In this document: positions 1 to 5,363 of the stretch, one piece after another
Numbering within the stretch: the stretch's first letter is position 1
Layout: every line of letters starts with the position of its first letter
Origin: UBA4729 sp038231175
Lineage (GTDB): Bacteria; Patescibacteriota; Saccharimonadia; Saccharimonadales; UBA4665
Direction of reading: 5' to 3'
DNA: 15,306 nt
NCBI GenBank assembly: GCA_038231175.1
Contig: JBBRLU010000024.1
Coordinates: forward strand, 1-15,306
The notes under the pieces: generated by a model
Seen by the model: the letters and a program-made list of their open reading frames with translations, nothing else
The model's database searches: none
What the model was told of the DNA's origin: nothing
Program-made: the position numbers and the translations under genes

Positions 1-10
1 CTATTTTTAT

Positions 11-87
11 TGGTGCGGGTCAGGGGACTCTAACCCCTGGCCTCGTCCTTGGCAAGGACGCGCTCTAAACAACTGAGCTAGACCCGC
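11..87 (-). tRNA. tRNA-Gly(GCC) with unusual elbow
   Basis: The reverse complement folds as a full 77-nt cloverleaf. It has acceptor GCGGGTC/GACCCGC, D stem GCTC/GAGC, anticodon stem CGTCC/GGACG with loop TTGCCAA (anticodon GCC), a 5-nt variable loop, T stem AGGGG/CCCCT, discriminator A and an encoded CCA. The T loop reads TTAGAGT rather than TTC-purine-A, and the D loop reads AGTTGTTTA rather than AGTTGGTTA. Position 56 is therefore A and position 19 is U, so the normal G19-C56 tertiary pair appears to be replaced by U19-A56. All stems are intact, so it does not look like a decayed gene. The terminator would lie outside the window. Confidence 0.95.
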
Positions 88-104
88 AAAATTGTTACCG
101 ACCC

Positions 105-133
105 ATAGTAACCTAACAGATGAAGAAAATCAA
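105..133 (-). promoter_or_regulatory. Promoter of tRNA-Gly
   Basis: On the minus strand a -35 box TTGATT (4/6) is followed after exactly 17 bp by a -10-like TACTAT (4/6). The -10 ends 17 nt before the first base of tRNA-Gly, similar to the 15-19 nt seen at the other tRNA promoters here. The HAD gene upstream has no clear terminator, so readthrough into the tRNA is also possible. Confidence 0.55.
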
Positions 134-158
134 TTATTGGCCGATGTGAGTGCCCGTA

Positions 159-1040
159 TCAGGCAAAATCTGACGCTGCCGCTTCGAGCGCGATAGCCGC
201 GCCATCGGACGCCCGATCAGCTGCGATATAGGTTGCCACGTCCAGAGTTTCCTGGACTGAATTCCCCATTGCTACCCCGACACCGGCGGCACCGACGATC
301 ACGGCGTCGTTATGGCCGTCACCGACTGCCATCAGGGCATCGACGCTGATCCCTTGGTACTCGGCTATAAAATGAAGGGCGTCTTTTTTATTACCTTTTT
401 GGTGTACAAAGAAGGCATCGTAGGTCTTGGTGCCATCCGGCTGTGGCCACTCGTGGGCGATTACCACCGCCAGGTTTTTGTCGGCCGACTGTGCAACCTG
501 CTGACGCATCTGGGCTACCTGCTGGTCACTGACATCGTGCGACACGATCATAAACGGCTTAATGAATTTGTAGTCCGGCACAACCTGGCGCGGACTTTGT
601 TTGTTCCATATGTCTAATTGTTTACTATACTGCCCTGGCTTGTCCTGGCTTGGAAAGTAATCGACGCCGTCGTCGTTGATCCAGTACTCGGCGCCGATAC
701 TTTCGATGAACGACACTAACTCGGCACAGCTAGCTGGGGTGATACCGAACTCGGCAATAACGGCTTTAGTTTTACTGTCGATAATTTGCGCCCCGTTACA
801 CAGGATAGTCAGACCTTCTGCCTGGATATAGTCTAAGATATGCTCGGCTTTGGACAGCGGCCGTGCCGAGGCCAGGCCGACGGTAATCTTGCCGCGTACG
901 CCGTGTACAGCCTGCTTGAAACGCTCGCTCGGTAGGTCCGACGAATCATTCGGCACCAAGGTATTATCGATATCAAAGACAGCCGCCTTGATGCTCGGTG
1001 GGTTCGGTTGGAAGCGGGGGCCGGGAGTTAGTTGTGTCAT
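159..1040 (-). CDS. HAD-superfamily phosphatase, Cof type
   Basis: A 293-aa predicted cytosolic phosphohydrolase of the haloacid dehalogenase superfamily, Cof/type-IIB cap group, which usually hydrolyses sugar phosphates or other small phosphate esters. Motif I is DIDNT at residues 23-27 (nucleophile D23, acid/base D25). Motif II is around GLASAR (about 55-60). A lysine pair at 218-219 fits motif III, and GDGHND at 240-245 is the Mg-binding motif IV. The cap lies between motifs II and III (about 85-200). I chose the ATG at 1040 over the TTG one codon upstream because GAG sits 4 nt before the ATG but only 1 nt before the TTG. The start overlaps the stop of the preceding gene as TGATG, so translation is probably coupled. 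The substrate cannot be told from sequence. Confidence 0.9.
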   Translation of the reverse strand: MTQLTPGPRFQPNPPSIKAAVFDIDNTLVPNDSSDLPSERFKQAVHGVRGKITVGLASARPLSKAEHILDYIQAEGLTILCNGAQIIDSKTKAVIAEFGITPASCAELVSFIESIGAEYWINDDGVDYFPSQDKPGQYSKQLDIWNKQSPRQVVPDYKFIKPFMIVSHDVSDQQVAQMRQQVAQSADKNLAVVIAHEWPQPDGTKTYDAFFVHQKGNKKDALHFIAEYQGISVDALMAVGDGHNDAVIVGAAGVGVAMGNSVQETLDVATYIAADRASDGAAIALEAAASDFA

Positions 1041-1423
1041 CAAACTCTGACCGTTAGGACGGAGATCGAAGTTGCTGGCGGTTGCAGTCCGCCTAGCTCT
1101 CGTTTCTCAGGGTCTAACGACAGCAACAAGACCGTGCGACCGGTCTCTAGCACGCCACGCCCGATTGATGAGGTAAGTTCTTGGCCATGTCCTTGGCCAG
1201 GAATTCGTAGCCCATCTGCTTCCCGGCCGCTACCGATCACGATGACGTTAGTCGGCCCAGATTTAAGACCGTCAGGATTAGTTTGCTCGAGCATACAAGT
1301 CGGTAGTGCACCTGGATTTAAGACTAAAAAGACATTGGTGCAGGCTTCCTCGCCGCTGCCGGTAATCACCTGGAATCTTTCGCCTCGTTGCAGATCTACC
1401 AGCGCTAACTTTTCGTTAGTCAT
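1040..1423 (-). CDS. Unknown 127-aa protein, first gene of the HAD operon
   Basis: I do not recognise this protein. It is soluble-looking with no signal peptide or membrane segment. It is rich in short alternating hydrophobic stretches (VFLVL, NVIVIG, TVLLLSL) and Gly/Pro turns, which suggests a small beta-rich fold. It contains one cysteine. It lies first behind a good promoter and overlaps the HAD phosphatase by one base (TGATG), so the two are very probably co-expressed. A linked function, such as regulation or substrate binding for the phosphatase, is inference only. The ATG is preceded by a 31-nt leader counted from the end of the -10 box, with only a weak purine run (AGGGA) placed rather far upstream. 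Confidence 0.8.
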   Translation of the reverse strand: MTNEKLALVDLQRGERFQVITGSGEEACTNVFLVLNPGALPTCMLEQTNPDGLKSGPTNVIVIGSGREADGLRIPGQGHGQELTSSIGRGVLETGRTVLLLSLDPEKRELGGLQPPATSISVLTVRV

Positions 1424-1440
1424 AATGATGTGTCCCTGTC

Positions 1441-1454
1441 TAGATAGTTATCTA
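1441..1454. promoter_or_regulatory. Palindrome at the transcription start (possible operator)
   Basis: TAGATAGTTATCTA is a perfect 6-2-6 inverted repeat. It begins directly after the -10 box of the 1423-to-159 operon, so it would cover the transcription start and could bind a repressor. As RNA it would only make a weak AT-rich hairpin. Its core resembles a longer palindrome upstream of the homing endonuclease (5328-5345). No regulator is identified. Confidence 0.4.
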
Positions 1455-1483
1455 ATTATGCGCGAGACGGCAGACCTTTGCAA
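1455..1483 (-). promoter_or_regulatory. Promoter of the unknown/HAD operon
   Basis: Minus strand: -35 TTGCAA (4/6), a spacer of exactly 17 bp, and -10 CATAAT (5/6). It lies just downstream of the terminator that closes the tRNA-Phe unit, so this is the natural start of the next operon. The -10 ends 31 nt before the ATG at 1423. Confidence 0.65.
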
Positions 1484-1496
1484 ACGTAACCTATAT

Positions 1497-1533
1497 AAAA
1501 AGCGCCCGGTTGCTGTAAGGCAAGGACGCTTTT
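1497..1533 (-). terminator. Rho-independent terminator after tRNA-Phe
   Basis: On the minus strand the stem GCGTCC/GGGCGC (one G-U) is capped by an inner TTGC/GCAA pairing and followed by TTTTT. An AAAA run upstream extends the stem through the U-tract, so it may work in both directions. It ends transcription of tRNA-Phe and of any readthrough from the slipin-MazG-VIT operon. Confidence 0.8.
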
Positions 1534-1549
1534 GAAATATATCCGAAGC

Positions 1550-1625
1550 TGGTGGCTCCTCCCAGACTCGAACTGGGGACACGTGGCTCTTCAAGCCACT
1601 GCTCTACCAACTGAGCTAAAGAGCC
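1550..1625 (-). tRNA. tRNA-Phe(GAA)
   Basis: A 76-nt cloverleaf on the minus strand. It has acceptor GGCTCTT/AGGAGCC (one U-G pair), D stem GCTC/GAGC with the usual GG in the loop, anticodon stem GTGGC/GCCAC with loop TTGAAGA (anticodon GAA), T arm CCCAG-TTCGAGT-CTGGG, discriminator A and an encoded CCA. Canonical throughout. Confidence 0.97.
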
Positions 1626-1644
1626 GTACAGGTTAACTTATGCT

Positions 1645-1673
1645 ATTTTACAGATGAAAGTCGGTTTAGGCAA
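1645..1673 (-). promoter_or_regulatory. Promoter of tRNA-Phe
   Basis: Minus strand: -35 TTGCCT (4/6), 17-bp spacer, -10 TAAAAT (5/6), ending 19 nt before the tRNA. The -10 context CTGTAAAATA is identical to that of tRNA-Leu(CAG) at 9527-9532. Confidence 0.6.
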
Positions 1674-1685
1674 CTGTTTGGCCGC

Positions 1686-2378
1686 TTAATTGACAACCGT
1701 ACCGAACAGTCGACCGATGCCGTAGGTGACGGCCATGGCGACGGCTCCGCCGATGACGACGCGGAGGATAGCTCGGCGCCGCGAGGCACCGCCGACGGTG
1801 GCACTGGCGTAGCCGGTAATTGATAGGGCGATTAATACGGCGACGAACGTTACTTCCAAACGTAGCAGGTGGCCAGCCACATTCAGGATCGCAATCAGCG
1901 GTATGACACCACCGACGCTAAAGGCTAGCATTGAAGCCAGGGCGGCGTGGGTCGGACTGTTAAGATCGTCCTCATTGATACCATCAGCCTCAAGGTGTGC
2001 CCGGACCGGGTCGTGGGCCGTCAGTTCAGTGGCAACCAGACGGGCGGTCGTCTGACTCATGCCTTTGGCCTGGTACATGCCGACTAACTGCTCAAACTCT
2101 TCCTCAGGGTGGGCTTTGAGGCGCCGTTTCTCGGCTTTGATGTAGGCTTTTTCGGTGTCGCTCTGGCTTGATACCGAAACATACTCGCCGACCGCCATCG
2201 ACATGGCACCAGCCACTAAGCCGGCTATGCCAGCAGTAAAAATAGCGCTGCGACTACTAGTGACGCCGGCAACGCCGAGGACGATGCTGGAGACAGAGAC
2301 GATACCATCGTTAGCGCCGAGTACGGCGGCCCGCAACCAGTTGGATTTAGCATTAGAAATGGCCTTGGTGTCGACCAT
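1686..2378 (-). CDS. VIT1/CCC1-family Fe2+/Mn2+ transporter
   Basis: A 230-aa integral membrane protein of the VIT/CCC1 family, which moves Fe2+ or Mn2+ across membranes, usually by proton exchange. The N-terminal signature is present: LGANDGIVSVSS around residues 20-31 in helix 1, then AGAMSMAVGEYVSVSSQSD around 56-74 in helix 2. A charged cytosolic metal-binding stretch follows (about 75-125, rich in Glu and Lys, with HPEEEFEQ near 90). Three further helices lie at about 145-168, 175-195 and 205-226. The length is normal for bacterial members. The ATG overlaps the MazG stop as TGATG, so it is the last gene of the slipin-MazG-VIT operon. It may export toxic metal, but the direction and metal are not shown by sequence. 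Confidence 0.92.
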   Translation of the reverse strand: MVDTKAISNAKSNWLRAAVLGANDGIVSVSSIVLGVAGVTSSRSAIFTAGIAGLVAGAMSMAVGEYVSVSSQSDTEKAYIKAEKRRLKAHPEEEFEQLVGMYQAKGMSQTTARLVATELTAHDPVRAHLEADGINEDDLNSPTHAALASMLAFSVGGVIPLIAILNVAGHLLRLEVTFVAVLIALSITGYASATVGGASRRRAILRVVIGGAVAMAVTYGIGRLFGTVVN

Positions 2379-2701
2379 CAGGTAGTCCGCTTGGGAAAGC
2401 GGTCCTTGTCGCGGGTCTGGGCCTTAGTGATGGACTTGCGAACAGCGTCGTCCAAACTAATACCTTTGCTGTTGGCCAGGCAGATCAGATCGAACAGGAT
2501 GTCACCCATCTCGCCTTCGATGTCATCCGGTTCTTCGCTCGCCTTTTTAATCTTGTCACCATGCTCATGGTTGAGGGCGCGGCCGAGCTCGCCGACCTCT
2601 TCGACTAGCCGCGCGAATTGCGACCAGATGCTCCAGTAGGGCTTTTCGTATGCCTGCAGAAAATCGTCGACTTCTTGCTGGTAATCTGCGAAGCCGCTCA
2701 T
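2378..2701 (-). CDS. MazG-like nucleotide pyrophosphohydrolase
   Basis: A 107-aa all-alpha NTP pyrophosphohydrolase of the MazG/all-alpha NTP-PPase superfamily, which hydrolyses nucleoside triphosphates to monophosphate and PPi and typically clears aberrant nucleotides. The Mg-binding signature is visible as EEVGELGR around residues 34-41 and GEMGDILFDLICLAN around 63-77. It is a single-domain short form, about half the length of E. coli MazG. I chose the ATG at 2701 over a TTG one codon upstream because AAGG lies 4 nt before the ATG. The ATG overlaps the slipin stop as TGATG, and its own stop overlaps the VIT start in the same way. The substrate is not predictable. Confidence 0.9.
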   Translation of the reverse strand: MSGFADYQQEVDDFLQAYEKPYWSIWSQFARLVEEVGELGRALNHEHGDKIKKASEEPDDIEGEMGDILFDLICLANSKGISLDDAVRKSITKAQTRDKDRFPKRTT

Positions 2702-3465
2702 CAAACCTTTTCTTTACTCATGAAATCCTTAACGCTGGCTACCGTGTCCATGAACTGCGCCGGGAAGATGATGGTGCTGTTCTTTTCAACGGCGATGTCG
2801 CTTAACACCTGCAAGTTACGTAACTGCAGGGCGATCGGGTGGGCGGCGATGATGTCGGCAGCTTCGCCGAGCTTGGCGGCACTGAGTTGTTCACCTTCGG
2901 CAGCGATAATCTTGGCCCGCTTCTCACGCTCGGCCTCGGCCTGCTTACTCATAGCCCGTTGCATGCTTTCGGGTAATTGGATGTCTTTGAGCTCGACGGT
3001 ACTGACAAAAATGCCCCACTTCTCAGTCGAAACTTCCAATATAGCTTTGATCTTCTCGTTAATAGATGTGGTTTCGCCTAAGACTTGGTCTAAGCTGCTC
3101 TGGCCAACAATATTTCGGACGGTCGTCTGAGCAATTTGGTAGACGGCAGAGATAACGTTCTCGATTTCGACAATCGACTTGATCGGGTCCTGCACCTGGT
3201 AGTAGGCGACGGCCGAGACGCTGATCGAGACGTTGTCCTGGGTGATGATCTGCTGCGACTCGATCGGCAGCGTAATGATACGCAATGGAACCTTCCGCAT
3301 CTGATCGACGATCGGGATGATTAGGCGTAGACCGGGCTCTTTAACGTTCGGTTGTACCTGTCCTAAGCGGAAGACGACACCGCGCTCGTATTGGTTAATG
3401 ATCCGCACGCCGTTGGCGACGATGATCAGGATAATGATAATAAGAATAATTGCTACTGCGCCCAT
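2701..3465 (-). CDS. Slipin (stomatin-like SPFH/band 7 protein)
   Basis: A 254-aa SPFH-domain membrane scaffold protein of the slipin type. One N-terminal hydrophobic helix (about residues 3-20) is followed by INQYERGVVFRLG (24-36), a classic start of the SPFH domain. The domain runs to about 170, with LRIITLPIE and the QDNVSISVSAVAYYQV strands. An Ala/Glu/Lys-rich coiled coil with SKQAEAEREKRAKIIAAEGE (about 173-192) follows, then a C-terminal segment. Slipins oligomerise at the membrane and often pair with an NfeD protease partner, but no NfeD is encoded here. It starts an operon with MazG and VIT. A strong GGAGG lies 5 nt before the ATG, unlike the leaderless-looking genes nearby. Confidence 0.93.
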   Translation of the reverse strand: MGAVAIILIIIILIIVANGVRIINQYERGVVFRLGQVQPNVKEPGLRLIIPIVDQMRKVPLRIITLPIESQQIITQDNVSISVSAVAYYQVQDPIKSIVEIENVISAVYQIAQTTVRNIVGQSSLDQVLGETTSINEKIKAILEVSTEKWGIFVSTVELKDIQLPESMQRAMSKQAEAEREKRAKIIAAEGEQLSAAKLGEAADIIAAHPIALQLRNLQVLSDIAVEKNSTIIFPAQFMDTVASVKDFMSKEKV

Positions 3466-3494
3466 GATAGCCTCCGGGGTTAATTGATATATTT

Positions 3495-3523
3495 ATTCTA
3501 ATCTCTTATCCGGCCCCTGGCAA
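3495..3523 (-). promoter_or_regulatory. Promoter of the slipin operon
   Basis: Minus strand: -35 TTGCCA (5/6), 17-bp spacer, -10 TAGAAT (5/6). It gives a leader of roughly 22-25 nt that contains the GGAGG ribosome binding site at 3471-3475. It faces away from the promoter at 3536-3564. Confidence 0.7.
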
Positions 3524-3535
3524 ACAGATAATAAA

Positions 3536-3564
3536 TTTACAGAATAGTTTTTTTAGTATATAGT
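3536..3564 (+). promoter_or_regulatory. Promoter of the 3571 gene, leaderless geometry
   Basis: Plus strand: -35 TTTACA (5/6), 17-bp spacer, -10 TATAGT (5/6), followed by only six bases (AGGGTT) before the ATG. The transcript should begin at or within a base or two of the start codon. The GGG lies too close to the ATG to act as a normal ribosome binding site. Confidence 0.7.
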
Positions 3565-3570
3565 AGGGTT

Positions 3571-4014
3571 ATGGTAAAAAACGAGTTATTTTCCGATTCC
3601 GAAATTGGCCCAGCCGCTAGCTACATCTTAGACATTGAGACAGCAGCGACGACCAGCAATCTTGCAGAATACATCCGCACCGCTGGTGTCACAAAAGAAG
3701 ACGTCGTTAATTTTGTAAGGTTAACGACCTCTCCAGAAGATTCCGCCAAGCTCGTTCCCCGGGCCGACACCCTCTGGAGCGGACTGATCGCACTCAAACC
3801 AGCCGAGGCCGATTTCTTTATCCCTATCCCCCCTCGCTTAGGCAAAATTACCGACATTATGGGCAACTACCTATCACTTCAGGGCAATGTCCGTAATTTA
3901 AGTGCTGCAACCTATTTAGGGCCCAGCTGGAACGACAAACTGGTTACTTACTGCATAGCCTTTACGACCCACAAAACTGAAGAGCTTACCCACGCCTACT
4001 CGTTACTAAAGTAA
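3571..4014 (+). CDS. Unknown 147-aa protein
   Basis: Not recognised. It is a soluble-looking, slightly acidic protein with no membrane segment or signal peptide. The N-terminal half (about 10-70) looks alpha-helical, with segments such as TSNLAEYIRTAGVTKEDVVNF. A short Pro-rich stretch FFIPIPPRLGK lies near residue 82-92, and the rest is mixed. The gene is supported by a strong promoter 6 nt upstream and by convergent packing against the methyltransferase, whose stop lies 3 bp away. It stands alone on the plus strand among minus-strand operons. Confidence 0.75.
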   Translation: MVKNELFSDSEIGPAASYILDIETAATTSNLAEYIRTAGVTKEDVVNFVRLTTSPEDSAKLVPRADTLWSGLIALKPAEADFFIPIPPRLGKITDIMGNYLSLQGNVRNLSAATYLGPSWNDKLVTYCIAFTTHKTEELTHAYSLLK

Positions 4015-4017
4015 CAC

Positions 4018-4653
4018 TTAGCCAGTTACGTCACTCACATTAACACCGACGTAACGGATAAGATTACGCACGCCCTTGGCTTCATCTTTGTAAGTTGTGC
4101 CCTGGTTATCAATTAGTAGCGGCTTGAAAGCTCGGGCAAAATCAGCTGCTGCCTTAGTATCAAAAAAGCGTTTTTGGATACCATCAACTGCAAAAAAGTC
4201 TGGCTCGAGTTGATCGCCCTGGCGATACTCAGGGTCGTCAGTCGAATTTGTTAAACAAGCCAATATACCGCCCGGTTTAAGCACTCGGTAGATCTCTCCA
4301 AAAAGCTGCTCGGTCGTTTTGTAGTCGAAATAATGCAGTGATAAGTGGGCGTATACGACATCGAAAGAGGCATCTTCAAATGGTAATGACTGTTGCAGAT
4401 CAACAAACTGGACTTCATAAGATCCGTCGTTCAGCTGATCTAACATGGTCGTGGTGAAATCGGTCGCCGTGACCTGATAGCCTAAGCCGGCAAAGTAAGC
4501 ACTGTCCTGACCAACACCGGCCCCTAGCTCGAGGAGTTTTCCCGCCGAAGGCATAAACGTTGCTGCGGTTTGCGCAAAAAGCGAAGGCTTACCGGCCCAG
4601 TTCTGCTGAGCATAAAGCTTCTCTAATTTATTTGCCCAAAAGTCTTGAAACAT
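4018..4653 (-). CDS. Class I SAM-dependent methyltransferase
   Basis: A 211-aa methyltransferase with a Rossmann-like fold, UbiE/Methyltransf_11-like, that transfers a methyl group from S-adenosylmethionine. Motif I is LLELGAGVGQDS around residues 40-51. ATDF near 64 gives the acidic ribose-binding residue. VDLQQSLPFED (about 84-94) with SFDVVYAHLSLHYF (about 96-109) forms motifs II/III, and RVLKPGG near 123-129 is the post-motif. The acceptor substrate (small molecule, lipid or protein) is unknown. It follows the unknown gene at 4660 after only 6 nt, and that spacer (CCTCCC) is pyrimidine-rich, so it offers no ribosome binding site. Translation is probably coupled to the upstream gene. Confidence 0.9.
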   Translation of the reverse strand: MFQDFWANKLEKLYAQQNWAGKPSLFAQTAATFMPSAGKLLELGAGVGQDSAYFAGLGYQVTATDFTTTMLDQLNDGSYEVQFVDLQQSLPFEDASFDVVYAHLSLHYFDYKTTEQLFGEIYRVLKPGGILACLTNSTDDPEYRQGDQLEPDFFAVDGIQKRFFDTKAAADFARAFKPLLIDNQGTTYKDEAKGVRNLIRYVGVNVSDVTG

Positions 4654-4659
4654 GGGAGG

Positions 4660-5151
4660 CTAATCGAGCGACCATTCAAAGGCGTCGGCTGCAATCGCAA
4701 CTATTTGGGTGAGTTCGGCTATCTTAGCTGGATTGTCAACATTTACAGCTAGATTTGGTTCTAAAAAAGTAAGCTCCACCTCATCGTTATGGTCGAGCCA
4801 ACCGAGCACCGTTCGGCCGTTGCCAACAATTCGTCCAATCTGGATATATTCTCCCGAGTCCGGTCCGAAAGCAAAGCTGTAGACCGGTTCATCCTGGTCG
4901 GCTGGTACCGCCTCGCCACGTATGACAGTTACAGATTGGCCGTTGTTTCGAAGCACCTTAGTGTAACCCGGCATTCGTGGCATGTTTCTGTCATTCAGCC
5001 ATGACAGATACGTAGCTAAACTAGGCACTTTTTCATGAACTCGGTGGGCATCATAAAACTTCTCGGCGTCTGAGCCGCTGACAACAAGCCTGGATGCTTC
5101 CAGACTGGCGTCAAGAAGTGCTCTGGGGCGAGTGTTTAATCGGGTGTTCAT
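4660..5151 (-). CDS. Unknown 163-aa protein upstream of the methyltransferase
   Basis: Not recognised. It has a basic N-terminus (several Arg in the first 22 residues), no signal peptide and no membrane segment. The middle (about 60-135) appears beta-rich, with VTVIRGE, PVYSFAFGP and EYIQIGRIVG, and the C-terminal segment is helical and ends DAFEWSLD. Spacing of 6 nt to the methyltransferase implies one operon, so it could be a partner or substrate-related protein, but this is inference. tRNA-Val ends 24 nt upstream with no terminator between. A TTTAAT box 8 nt before the ATG could also drive a leaderless mRNA. There is no Shine-Dalgarno sequence. Confidence 0.75.
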   Translation of the reverse strand: MNTRLNTRPRALLDASLEASRLVVSGSDAEKFYDAHRVHEKVPSLATYLSWLNDRNMPRMPGYTKVLRNNGQSVTVIRGEAVPADQDEPVYSFAFGPDSGEYIQIGRIVGNGRTVLGWLDHNDEVELTFLEPNLAVNVDNPAKIAELTQIVAIAADAFEWSLD

Positions 5152-5175
5152 AATAATAAATTAAACTAGGTGATG

Positions 5176-5252
5176 TGGTGGGCGCTGAGGGGCTCGAACC
5201 CCCGACCCCCTGTGTGTAAAACAGGTGCTCTAGCCAACTGAGCTAAGCGCCC
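5176..5252 (-). tRNA. tRNA-Val(TAC)
   Basis: A 77-nt cloverleaf on the minus strand. It has acceptor GGGCGCT/AGCGCCC, D stem GCTC/GAGC with loop AGTTGGCTA, anticodon stem CCTGT/ACAGG with loop TTTACAC (anticodon TAC), T arm GGGGG-TTCGAGC-CCCTC with one G-U, discriminator A and an encoded CCA. No terminator follows before the next gene, so it is probably co-transcribed with the two downstream protein genes. I found no convincing -35/-10 pair upstream. Confidence 0.97.
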
Positions 5253-5327
5253 ACATCTATAATGTGTCTATAGCGACTGCCAGATAATAACACGGTTTTT
5301 ATTACAATACCAGGATGACCTAAAGTT

Positions 5328-5345
5328 AAAGATTAGTTAATCTTT
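5328..5345. promoter_or_regulatory. 18-bp palindrome upstream of the homing endonuclease
   Basis: AAAGATTAGTTAATCTTT is a perfect 8-2-8 inverted repeat, 18 bp before the endonuclease ATG, in the 111-bp gap between tRNA-Val and that gene. It has no T-run, so it is not an intrinsic terminator. It may be an operator. Its core resembles the 1441-1454 palindrome. The rest of the gap shows no convincing promoter for the endonuclease. Confidence 0.45.
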
Positions 5346-5363
5346 GCCGAGTATGCTGAAAAT

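Noticed and set aside
1032..1535. 167-aa plus-strand open frame
   Set aside because: It is antisense to the unknown 127-aa gene and crosses its promoter and a terminator; composition (Ser/Pro/Arg-rich) fits a shadow frame.
2618..3130. 170-aa plus-strand open frame
   Set aside because: It is antisense to MazG and the slipin, both well-supported families.
4011..4029. GTAAC...GTTAC hairpin between the converging genes at 4014 and 4018
   Set aside because: The 5-bp AT-leaning stem without a T-run is too weak to call a terminator.
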